Positions 1 to 6,765 of a stretch of DNA of 11,061 nt are shown here, in pieces (position 1 is the first letter of the stretch; each line of letters begins with the position of its first letter). Position numbers and translations under genes: made by a program. This DNA is from JAVKSL01 sp039583695 (GTDB taxonomy: Bacteria; Actinomycetota; Acidimicrobiia; Acidimicrobiales; JAJPHD01): contig JAVKSL010000084.1 of NCBI GenBank assembly GCA_039583695.1, forward strand, positions 1 to 11,061. The letters are read 5' to 3'. Below the pieces are notes generated by a model that was not told where the DNA came from, made no database searches, and saw nothing but the letters and a program-made list of their open reading frames with translations.

Positions 1-2
1 TC

Positions 3-503
3 CGTCGCGCTCGATGGTCACCCGAGTCGAACCGTCGGGCGCCGATCGCCGAGTCCGACTCCCTGAGGCGAGTGTTGCGTGCGGTTCTCGACCGTGCGAA
101 GGCGCCGGTCATGCCGCGGATGATGCTCGACGTCATCCTCGCCCGCTTCCCCCTGGCCACGACCCGCGAAGTTGAGCTCAGCGACGATCTTCTGCCGGCG
201 ACGTCCGTCTCAGGCGAAGCCAGGTTGGTAGCAGCTGATGTCTGGGAGCAGTTGAGCGACAACGAACGGCTTGTCACTGGCGTCCTCGACCTGCCCGTGC
301 GCGACATGGCCCAGGTCACCGGGCTGAGTCGAAGCACCGCTCAGCGCGCGGCGACCGCAGCCCGCCAGGCCCTGGCAGCGTTCCTCGTCGCCGTTGACGA
401 CCCGTCTGGAGTAGTCGCCGCTCTCGCCGAGGCCTCCGCGGCCCTGCAGGCACTTGGGACAGTCCAAGCAGGTTCGGCATCTGGTACTCAGGAGAAGAAC
501 TGA
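3..503 (+). CDS. Sigma-70 region-4-like regulatory protein, 5' end outside the window
   Basis: The frame is open from the first bases of the window with no stop, so this is the C-terminal part of a longer gene; the GTG at 72 is only an internal candidate. Counting from 72, residues about 56-105 (VWEQLSDNERLVTGVLDLPV, then MAQVTGLSRSTAQRA) resemble sigma-70 region 4 or a similar helix-turn-helix: acidic helix, turn, then a recognition helix with SRSTAQR. The tail of about 40 residues is alanine-rich and low in complexity. The stop overlaps the next start (TGATG at 501-505), after a purine-rich AGGAGAAG at 490-497, so the pair is translationally coupled. Pairing with a zinc-finger anti-sigma-like protein supports a sigma role. 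Region 2 is not visible, so it could be another helix-turn-helix regulator. Confidence 0.6.
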   Translation, partial: RRARWSPESNRRAPIAESDSLRRVLRAVLDRAKAPVMPRMMLDVILARFPLATTREVELSDDLLPATSVSGEARLVAADVWEQLSDNERLVTGVLDLPVRDMAQVTGLSRSTAQRAATAARQALAAFLVAVDDPSGVVAALAEASAALQALGTVQAGSASGTQEKN

Positions 504-1486
504 TGCCAGGACCGCACCCCACCGACCGCAATCTCGCCGCGCTGATCGACGGCCTACTCTCGGGCGATAGCGCCGAGCAGGTGCGCAGTCACGTCCGCGA
601 CTGCCCCCGCTGCCAGCTTCGCATCGGTGCTTCTGGCGAAGGGCTCCTTGGTGACGACCAGTCCGCCACCACAGAGCCCGTGCCGGTTGTCATCCTCCAA
701 GAATCCGTGGTGGATCTGCCAGCGCCCGGTGACGTATGGCGCCTCACCTGGGACGCAGCCAACATCCTTAGTGTCATATGGCGGGTTGACCCCGACCGGA
801 TCTCGGTGCTGCCGATCCTCGACACCGCAGATGCGGACGAGTGGTCAGCCCTGCTCGATTTGGAGGTCACCGGTGGCCTTGGCGAACTCGCGGTCTCGGT
901 CGCCTTTGAGACTGCCGTGCCATGGTCGGTTCTCGACGCCCGGGTAGCCCGACTCGCCGACACCGAAGCCCTCACCTCGCTTCGCATCGCCTTTCGGTCG
1001 GGCACGCCGACTGCCACTCGGCGAGGAGACGCCGTTCGTAGCCCCTTAGATGAGCGGCTCATTGGCCTGGAAGAACTCACTGAGACGTTGAGCGAACTCG
1101 CCAACGCGATATGGGCACCGATGCCCGCGGCGGCCACGCCGATGAGCTTGGATTTTGACGCCCTGATCGCGGCTGGGATCGCCGTGAATCGGGCGCTCGC
1201 GATCGTGCGTGGAGCGTCACCAGACGATAACGAGGCAGATGCTATCCAAGCGATAACCGGAGTTCGTCCGGGGCCCCATCCGGTAGATGACGAGCTTCGT
1301 CGCACGATCGACCAGCCTCGTCGGAAGGCCAAGATCCGCGCCCGAGCCGCCGGCAATCGACGCGACGAAGGATCTGAACGGCTTGCGCTCGCCCAGGAGG
1401 CACAGCCCGCGTTGGCCGCCGCTCGCGGCACGCACGGCGCCGCCCCCGACTACGACACGATCCTGGATCGACTGCTCAATGTCTGA
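503..1486 (+). CDS. Soluble zinc-finger anti-sigma-like protein
   Basis: This 327-residue protein starts with a helical segment ending in H30-VRD-C34-PR-C37, the HxxxCxxC pattern of ZAS-type zinc-binding anti-sigma domains. The rest (about 50-327) is unrecognised: a beta-rich middle (about 65-165, with VWRLTWDAANILSVIWRV), then helices, then a basic stretch (about 268-290, RRTIDQPRRKAKIRARAAG) near the end. No membrane segment is visible, unlike many ECF anti-sigma factors, so it should be cytoplasmic. The start is fixed by the 1-nt overlap with the sigma-like gene and the AGGAGAAG just upstream. Its 3' end overlaps the peptidase gene by 8 nt. I infer that it restrains the preceding sigma-like protein and could be the substrate of the following protease; neither is proven by sequence. 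Confidence 0.65.
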   Translation: MPGPHPTDRNLAALIDGLLSGDSAEQVRSHVRDCPRCQLRIGASGEGLLGDDQSATTEPVPVVILQESVVDLPAPGDVWRLTWDAANILSVIWRVDPDRISVLPILDTADADEWSALLDLEVTGGLGELAVSVAFETAVPWSVLDARVARLADTEALTSLRIAFRSGTPTATRRGDAVRSPLDERLIGLEELTETLSELANAIWAPMPAAATPMSLDFDALIAAGIAVNRALAIVRGASPDDNEADAIQAITGVRPGPHPVDDELRRTIDQPRRKAKIRARAAGNRRDEGSERLALAQEAQPALAAARGTHGAAPDYDTILDRLLNV

Positions 1487-2492
1487 CGCCAGGGTGCTTG
1501 CGAACGCCCTGTGCGCCAAACTCACCGCTGATGAATGCGACCTGCTCCGCGAGGACCCATTTGAGGCGATCCCCCTCATCGAACCCGCGCTCAGCATCGA
1601 TCTGGTGTCTTACGAGCCCGGCAACGGCTGCTCGATTGAGGGCCTCTACCACGAGGCCAGCCGATCCATCACGGTGCAGCGCGCCGCGAGCCAAAGACGG
1701 ACTCGGTTCACCGCCATCCACGAATTCGGTCACGACCGTGCTCGCCACGACATCGACGTGGCGCGCCACCTCGCATCACTGAGCGAATCGATGAGCCGGA
1801 GGGCGGAGGAGCGGGTCGCCGACGCCTTCGCCGCGGCAGTGCTCATCCCCGACCGCGCCGTCGACGAGATCCTCGAGGGTAAGGCACCCACTGCCCATCA
1901 TCTCGTCGCCCTTTTCCACCGGGGCGACGTCGCCGGCAGCCGCGAAGCGTGCTGTGTCCGTATCGCCCAACGGATGAGCGGAGATGGATACGTCATTCTG
2001 GCTGAGGGCAACGTACTCCGATTCTGCGCCACCGTCGGCGGCGCGTACTCGATCAAGAGGGGCGCCACTCAAGACAGCGTCGGACTGTTCCGAAACGCAG
2101 CCAGAAACGGATCCGCCACCGATCCCAATACGAGGCTGCAGTACCCGGACGGGCGTTTCACCGGAGAGTTCGCTGGCCAGGCAGTCACGGACGACCTCTA
2201 CACCTTCGCCGTGCTCACCAGTTCCACCACCCCGGCGTGGGGTGGCTGGATCCCCCCGCGCCGCATCGAGGGCGAGGCACCGGAGATTTACTGCGCCGAG
2301 TGCGAGGAGATCACCGAGGCCTGGCAACGGTGCGACACGAACCCATCACACCGAGTCTGCAGCAGTTGCGGGTGGTGCGAATGTCGCACCCCGCGCGCCA
2401 AGGTCCCCGAGAAGACCTGCAACGTCTGCACCCTCGTCAGGCGCCGCGACCTCTTTCCCAACAACGGACCCACCTGTCGAGACTGTCTCTGA
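1479..2492 (+). CDS. ImmA/IrrE-type metallopeptidase with cysteine-rich C-terminal tail
   Basis: This is a 337-residue protein. Residues 74-91 hold the gluzincin motif H81-E-F-G-H85, and about 25 residues later E110/E111 lies in a segment (EERVADAFAAAVLIP) matching the third zinc ligand region of ImmA/IrrE peptidases. Known members cleave repressors, for example ImmR in ICEBs1 or DdrO in Deinococcus. Residues 170-265 are an unassigned middle domain. The last 70 residues contain many cysteines (C272/C275, C285, C294/C297, C300, C302, C314/C317, C333/C336), consistent with two or three zinc knuckles for nucleic-acid or protein binding. I chose ATG 1479 because it overlaps the upstream stop by 8 nt and excludes a proline/arginine-rich extension to 1287 that is merely antisense-like sequence of the upstream gene. 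No strong ribosome binding site is seen, which suggests coupling. Confidence 0.85.
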   Translation: MSDARVLANALCAKLTADECDLLREDPFEAIPLIEPALSIDLVSYEPGNGCSIEGLYHEASRSITVQRAASQRRTRFTAIHEFGHDRARHDIDVARHLASLSESMSRRAEERVADAFAAAVLIPDRAVDEILEGKAPTAHHLVALFHRGDVAGSREACCVRIAQRMSGDGYVILAEGNVLRFCATVGGAYSIKRGATQDSVGLFRNAARNGSATDPNTRLQYPDGRFTGEFAGQAVTDDLYTFAVLTSSTTPAWGGWIPPRRIEGEAPEIYCAECEEITEAWQRCDTNPSHRVCSSCGWCECRTPRAKVPEKTCNVCTLVRRRDLFPNNGPTCRDCL

Positions 2493-2567
2493 ACAGGCCG
2501 CATGATGTGGGACAAAAAGGCGAGGTTGGTCATTTGCCCGTGGTGAAGGCCGGTCAACGGCCATTAC

Positions 2568-2573
2568 GAGGAG
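2568..2573 (+). promoter_or_regulatory. Ribosome binding site for the ubiquitin-like protein gene
   Basis: GAGGAG lies 6 nt before ATG 2580 and supports that start over the internal ATG at 2634. The 87-nt gap before the gene is the only real spacer among the genes from 503 to 5446. It also contains a small stem (GGCCG/CGGCC, about 2548-2562). I see no convincing promoter there, so the cassette may be co-transcribed with the upstream trio. Confidence 0.6.
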
Positions 2574-2579
2574 CAAGCG

Positions 2580-3095
2580 ATGAGCAACGACAGGCCCGAC
2601 GGAGAAGTGGGCAACGCAGAAGGGAACCCACCGATGGAACTATTCGTCCACACCGCGGGCAACGAACACCCCCACATCATGGAGGTAGCGGAGACCGCTG
2701 TCATCAAGAGCTTGGTCGTTGAAGGAGAAGAGGACGGCCATATCTGGATGGAGGAGGCCGAGGAAGAACTCGACCTCGACGTCACCTTCGTCGTCGCCGG
2801 CATCGGCCATCACCACCACGTCCACAAGGGGCGCTGTCACCGAGTCGAGGTGATTCTGCGGTGGAACGGCAATCACGAGCACACCTACGCTCCGGCTACC
2901 ACGATCGCCACCGTGGAGAGGTGGGCCTTCGACAAGGTCGCGCACCTCTCGCCTGAGCAGGCGGCACAGCATGTGTTGGCCGAGCCCGGTGCCGACCACT
3001 TCCTGGCCGGCGGCGTCCATGTCGGATCCCTGGTGACACCGGAGACCTGCCAAGTCACCCTCGACCTCCTACCCCGGTCGAGGTTTGAGGGGTGA
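2580..3095 (+). CDS. Tandem ubiquitin-like modifier protein (ISG15-like layout)
   Basis: This 171-residue acidic protein has a short polar leader (1-18), then two segments that each look like a beta-grasp. The first is at about 19-86 (starting MELFVHTAG, ending in the hydrophobic strand VTFVVAGI). The second is at about 87-168 (starting HRVEVILRWNG, with a helix TIATVERWAFDKVA, ending CQVTLDLL). A His-rich joint (GHHHHVHKGRCH, 76-87) links them. The chain ends in R-S-R-F-E-G, a single C-terminal Gly as expected for a modifier activated by an E1. Fold assignment rests on strand/helix pattern and on the E2, JAB and E1 genes that follow, not on strong sequence identity. Its stop overlaps the next start by GTGA. 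Likely role: the conjugated tag of the cassette, perhaps as BilA is in Bil systems. Confidence 0.72.
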   Translation: MSNDRPDGEVGNAEGNPPMELFVHTAGNEHPHIMEVAETAVIKSLVVEGEEDGHIWMEEAEEELDLDVTFVVAGIGHHHHVHKGRCHRVEVILRWNGNHEHTYAPATTIATVERWAFDKVAHLSPEQAAQHVLAEPGADHFLAGGVHVGSLVTPETCQVTLDLLPRSRFEG

Positions 3096-3574
3096 CGACC
3101 GTGACCGCACCGCCGGACGAGCGAGCCCTGCGCGCCCATTTCGACAGCGGGCGATTTTGCGCCGGCGCAGCCGCCCGACAGTGGCGCCTTATCGACATCA
3201 CTTGGCCGAATGCGGTGCTTGCCATCTCCGCAGCAGAACGGCCCAACGCTCCGTCCGAGTGGGTGCTCCGATTCGAGCTGACTGGCTACCCCCACACAGC
3301 CCCGACTGGAGGCCTATGGGACGTTGCAGCCGATGCGTCGATGGCACCCGCGAGGCGGCCTAAGGGGCAGCGAGCCGCACAGCTCTTCCGTTCCGACGGG
3401 TGGATCGGTGGTGCCACCGCTATGTACGCGCCGTGGGATCGCTTGGGGCTGCAGGCCCATCCCGACTGGGCGAACCGCTACCCCATGCAGGCCTGGAACC
3501 CGACTCGCGACCTCAGCTTTATGCTGGAGCAAGTCCACGAGGTGCTCAACGCTGATGACTATTTGGGCGCGTAG
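3092..3574 (+). CDS. E2-like protein of a bacterial ubiquitin-like system
   Basis: This 160-residue protein begins at GTG 3092, overlapping the modifier's stop by 4 nt. It shows an E2/UBC-like order: N-terminal helix (9-30), strands (WRLIDITWPNAVLAIS, then EWVLRFELTGYP), the proline-rich turn HTAPTGGLWD after the strand, a segment MYAPWDRLGLQAHPDW, and C-terminal helices ending SFMLEQVHEVLNADDYLG. The late WNP.(x)n.VHEVLN pattern is what I recall for E2-like proteins beside bacterial JAB and ThiF genes. The only cysteine is Cys23, in or next to the first helix, before the core strands. A thioester cysteine at the usual place, after the YPxxxP region, is therefore absent; this may be a non-catalytic or unusual E2. 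The gene's end overlaps the JAB gene by 20 nt. Confidence 0.72.
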   Translation: MTTVTAPPDERALRAHFDSGRFCAGAAARQWRLIDITWPNAVLAISAAERPNAPSEWVLRFELTGYPHTAPTGGLWDVAADASMAPARRPKGQRAAQLFRSDGWIGGATAMYAPWDRLGLQAHPDWANRYPMQAWNPTRDLSFMLEQVHEVLNADDYLGA

Positions 3575-4055
3575 GGACGAAAACGCCTTGCTGCGGGTCC
3601 GTCGATCGCGCTGGCGGGCGATGGTGGCAGAACTGGGACGGCGCGGTCGGGGCGAGCGCGAATCGGGCGCCTTCCTCCTTGGCGAGCGTGACGGAGACAG
3701 ACGTACGGTCACGCGGGTCGTCTACCTCGATGATCTCGACCCTAATTGCCTCACCGGTGGTATCTCGTTCGACGGGCTTGCGTACAGCAAGTTGTGGGAC
3801 ATCTGCGACGCCGAGAAGAGGATTGTGATCGGTGACGTCCACACCCACCCGCGCCGCTGGGTCGGGCAGAGCGACCTTGACGCTGCCAACCCGATGCTCG
3901 CTCAAGAAGGTCACGTCGCGCTGATTGTCCCCGACTACGCCACCCGCAGCATCGTGGCCGAGGAGGTGGGCGTCAGCCGCTACGACGGAGTGGGGTGGCA
4001 AAGCTGGACTGGTGGAGAAGCCGCCCGGCGACTGGTCATCAAGCGGCTCCCGTGA
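3555..4055 (+). CDS. JAB/JAMM-domain metalloprotease (deubiquitinase-like)
   Basis: This 166-residue protein carries the full JAMM signature: Glu36 in ESGAFLLG, then H96-T-H98, seven residues, S106-D-L-D109 (VHTHPRRWVGQSDLD), which together bind and activate zinc for isopeptide cleavage. The segment GHVALIVPDYA (119-129) is the usual strand after the active site. I chose ATG 3555, preceded by GAGGTG at 3539-3544 and overlapping the E2-like gene by 20 nt; an in-frame open stretch reaches further upstream but is the E2 gene read out of frame. Because the modifier already ends in Gly, this enzyme more probably removes the tag from targets than matures it. Its stop overlaps the E1 start by GTGA. 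It is short for a stand-alone JAB protein but complete. Confidence 0.92.
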   Translation: MTIWARRDENALLRVRRSRWRAMVAELGRRGRGERESGAFLLGERDGDRRTVTRVVYLDDLDPNCLTGGISFDGLAYSKLWDICDAEKRIVIGDVHTHPRRWVGQSDLDAANPMLAQEGHVALIVPDYATRSIVAEEVGVSRYDGVGWQSWTGGEAARRLVIKRLP

Positions 4056-5446
4056 GCTGGGGTGGAGCTCATGAGATCGACCGGACCGCGAAGATCCTCA
4101 TCGACCTTGGGCTCGCGGCCGACCCGGCCGGCGCACGCGAGTATCTGGAAGGCCTGGTCCTCCAGGTTGCGGTGGGCCCGGAGATCGCGGTGGATCCGGC
4201 CACTCAGGCGGCGCTGATGACGGTGGTCAATGCCGGTGGGCGGGCCTTCAAGGGCGGCATCCACGTCTGTCTCCCCGTGGATCCGGTGCTCGCCACGGGT
4301 TGGGGAGCGGGCTCGCCCGCGTCCGATGTTGTGACGCGCTACGGCGGAACCGTGGTCGCGGAACTCCATGCTGATCGGCCGACGCTCGTGGTTGGTTCAG
4401 CGGTTGCAATGTCCGGCAAGCCGGTTCTCTATCTGACGTGGGACGGGTGGTCGGCTGGAGTCGTTCAACAAGGCGGCGATCGGTTAGGCGGGGATGGCAA
4501 CGTCGTAGCCGGTGTGCTGGCCGCTGGACTGGGCGTCTCCGAGATGTTCCAACAGGCACTCGGTGCCGTGGTCCCTGGCCGCCGTGATGTCGGGGTGTCG
4601 CTGTGGCGTCTGGGTCTGGACTGGCGATCGGCCGAAGCGGTCGGCCCTACATTGGAGTACCTTCCGGCCGAGTTGTGGCTGCTTGGTCTCGGCCACCTTG
4701 GGCAGGCATACGCCTGGGTTCTCGGGATGCTTCCCTACTCGAACCCGTCGGACTGCGACGTCGGCCTGTTGGACTTCGATGAAGTCGTGGCAGGAAACGT
4801 CGCGACTCAGCTGCTCACGAGCCCAGCCGACGTCGGGATCCGGAAGACCCGTATTGTCGCTGCGGCGCTGGAGCGACTCGGCATGCGCACTCGACTCTCC
4901 GAGCGCGCCTTCGATGAGCAGTTCCGCGCGGTCTCCAGCGCCGATCCGAATCGCCAAGAGCCACTCGTGGCGTTGGCTGGCTTCGATGACGTGTCACCCC
5001 GGAGGCTCCTCGGTGACGCGGGTCTCGAGCGGACTGTGGACGGCGGTCTTGGGGCAGGCCCGGTGGAGTACCTGGACATGGTCTTGCACACGTTCCCTTC
5101 CACGGTCGATCCGGCCGAGGCCTTCGAAGAAGTGCAACCGCGTGACCACCGGTGGGGTCCAGCGTACGAGGCGGAAGTCGACCGTCAGGCCGCGATCGGA
5201 ATCGACCGAACGGCCGCTCGATGCGGCATGTTGGACATCGCAGGTGTCACCGTGGGAGCCGCATTCGTCGGCACCGTCGCAGGCACCTTGTCCATGGCAG
5301 ATATCCTCCGCGTGCTGCATGACGGGCAGAACTACTCCGTCGTCGCCCTTGACTTGCGGGAACCCAACCGCATCCAAGCGGTCCGCAACGCGAACCCGGG
5401 CCACTACATTCCGAAATCCACCGCGGCCAAGTCGCCCGGGCTCTGA
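4052..5446 (+). CDS. E1-like ThiF-family adenylyltransferase
   Basis: This 464-residue protein has an N-terminal domain (1-205) without a clear nucleotide motif and a C-terminal ThiF/E1 Rossmann domain. That domain contains the ATP loop G212-L-G-H-L-G217, the acidic D241-F-D243, N249 and Q253, and K265 in VGIRKTR, matching the E1 pattern of Gly-rich loop, Asp, Asn and Lys. The Arg normally found in the NLxRQ stretch is not present (NVATQ). Cys391 (AARCGM), just before the helix AGVTVGAAFVGTVAGTLSM, is the best candidate for the thioester cysteine; other cysteines are C73 and C235. GTG 4052 is chosen for its 4-nt overlap with the JAB gene; a longer start at 3995 would lie inside that gene. Expected role: adenylate the modifier's terminal Gly and pass it on as a thioester. 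Confidence 0.9.
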   Translation: MSWGGAHEIDRTAKILIDLGLAADPAGAREYLEGLVLQVAVGPEIAVDPATQAALMTVVNAGGRAFKGGIHVCLPVDPVLATGWGAGSPASDVVTRYGGTVVAELHADRPTLVVGSAVAMSGKPVLYLTWDGWSAGVVQQGGDRLGGDGNVVAGVLAAGLGVSEMFQQALGAVVPGRRDVGVSLWRLGLDWRSAEAVGPTLEYLPAELWLLGLGHLGQAYAWVLGMLPYSNPSDCDVGLLDFDEVVAGNVATQLLTSPADVGIRKTRIVAAALERLGMRTRLSERAFDEQFRAVSSADPNRQEPLVALAGFDDVSPRRLLGDAGLERTVDGGLGAGPVEYLDMVLHTFPSTVDPAEAFEEVQPRDHRWGPAYEAEVDRQAAIGIDRTAARCGMLDIAGVTVGAAFVGTVAGTLSMADILRVLHDGQNYSVVALDLREPNRIQAVRNANPGHYIPKSTAAKSPGL

Positions 5447-5630
5447 GCTGAGATAGTGGGAATGTGGCTGCATGCCCGCTTTCAGTCGTACCGACCATGC
5501 TGTCAGCCATACTTTGCCGCGCACCGATCGCACTCGGCGATGACTGACTCCTGGAGCTCGACTGCTTCGGCGAGAGCCCGTACGAACACGTACCCATGTC
5601 CCGATCGGGGCAGTCAATCCTCACATCAAC
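5447..5630. promoter_or_regulatory. Spacer with two palindromes upstream of the DUF4238-like gene
   Basis: This 184-nt gap separates the E1 gene from the next gene. It contains an inverted repeat GTACG-AACA-CGTAC (5580-5593) and a perfect palindrome CCCGATCGGG (5600-5609), about 20-50 nt before the next start. They could form an operator or a small RNA structure. No clear -35/-10 pair is visible. A short minus-strand reading frame (5503-5589) is discussed under findings. Confidence 0.3.
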
Positions 5631-6488
5631 GTGGTTGCCGTGTCGGGTGATCACCAGCACTACCTGTCGGCGGCACTCATCGGCGGCTTCGGAATCGCAC
5701 GCGCCGACAAGCCGCTGCGCAAGGCACGGATCGTGGTGCGAGACCTCGCCTCTGGCGAAGTACATAGGGCCGCGGCCGAGGATGTTGCGCATCGGCGAGC
5801 GCTATATCGGCTCTTGGCGCCCGGCTCGGGGGTCGATGCGGACATCGTCGACAAGCTGTGGACCCCGGTTGAGAAGGATCTCCCCGCGATGGTGGCCCGG
5901 CTGGAAGCTACAGCCCTTGAGGCTGACGATCCGGAGAAGTGGATTTGGTATGCGGCGATGGCTGGCGTTCGACACCCGACCGCTTTTCACGCCATGGCGG
6001 TACACCACCAGCAGAGCCGCGGCGAGCCCGAGCCGGTGGGCGATCAGCTGCAGGTCATGAGGGTTGAGGCGCTCCTGAATGGTCAGGAAACGATGCATCG
6101 GTGGCGCTGGCGCGTGCTGCACAGCCCAAGCGACGGTCCCCGGTTCGTACTGTCAGATCGAGGGTGGAACATCGTTCGCGAGCCCAGCCATGACACGCAT
6201 GGGGTGTGGCTCCCGGTTGGACCAGGCGTCGGTATCCTCGGGTACCTTGATGATCCTCGCCTGCCACCACGGCGAGAGCCCTTCTCCGAGCACCGTGAGC
6301 TGACGCTCTCCTGGGCGGAGTGGTTCAACGCGACCGCTTTCTCGGACACAACGATCACCCACGCCGTGTTCGCCCACCCGGATGACGAGCAGCGACTCCG
6401 GGATGCCGTAAAGGCTGAGGATCTTCGGGTGACGCAGCTCGGGCCATACCGGGGCCTGTATTGGAGGTCGGCGACGCTATTTGATTGA
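5631..6488 (+). CDS. DUF4238-like protein
   Basis: This 285-residue soluble protein opens with DHQHYLSAALIGGFG, resembling the QHYVPxFYLRxF start of DUF4238 proteins. A strand follows that describes a value and context (ARIVVRDLASGEVHRAAAED, then ALYRL). Later, RWRWRVLHSP and RFVLSDRGWNIV fit the 'strand, then FLTSDxPV' part of that family, and GVWLPVGPGVGILGYL the strand after it. The molecular function of DUF4238 is not established; members are often found in defence or mobile regions. GTG 5631 and GTG 5640 are both possible starts, neither with a clear Shine-Dalgarno. It follows the conjugation cassette on the same strand, so it may be an accessory effector or target, or an independent gene. 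Confidence 0.6.
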   Translation: MVAVSGDHQHYLSAALIGGFGIARADKPLRKARIVVRDLASGEVHRAAAEDVAHRRALYRLLAPGSGVDADIVDKLWTPVEKDLPAMVARLEATALEADDPEKWIWYAAMAGVRHPTAFHAMAVHHQQSRGEPEPVGDQLQVMRVEALLNGQETMHRWRWRVLHSPSDGPRFVLSDRGWNIVREPSHDTHGVWLPVGPGVGILGYLDDPRLPPRREPFSEHRELTLSWAEWFNATAFSDTTITHAVFAHPDDEQRLRDAVKAEDLRVTQLGPYRGLYWRSATLFD

Positions 6489-6551
6489 ATTGGCCGGACC
6501 GTCGGGTGGGGATGGCCAGAGGATGAGCACACCAACGGGGCGCGCTCCTCG

Positions 6552-6568
6552 TCGGGTTGCGAACCCGA
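6552..6568 (+). terminator. Small hairpin after the DUF4238-like gene
   Basis: A 7-bp perfect stem TCGGGTT/AACCCGA with a GCG loop lies 64 nt after the stop at 6488. There is no T-run after it, so termination is a guess based on position and strand only. Confidence 0.3.
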
Positions 6569-6765
6569 AGGTTGAAGCGTGACCGAGGGTCGGCACACCG
6601 TTTCTGGGGACTCCCGTGATGGACGGCTAACATTGAGCAGTGCGGTGCCCATGCGGCTGCATATGCATGGTGCACCTACCAGCTTCTTTGCCGCGACTGA
6701 GGCCAGAGCGGCTCGCTTTCCGACAGTACCCCCGCCACCACGTTTTGGCGTTTTCCGCGCCTTCC

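Noticed and set aside
589..1431. 280-residue minus-strand frame opposite the anti-sigma-like gene
   Set aside because: Serine/arginine-rich antisense shadow of a well-framed gene.
1287..1478. Longer N-terminus for the ImmA-like peptidase
   Set aside because: The extension is proline/arginine-rich and lies inside the upstream gene; the ATG at 1479 gives a short overlap typical of this operon.
6552..6568. Stem-loop TCGGGTT-GCG-AACCCGA as a tRNA T-arm
   Set aside because: The loop is only 3 nt and no tRNA acceptor or anticodon arms surround it; I keep it only as a weak terminator candidate.
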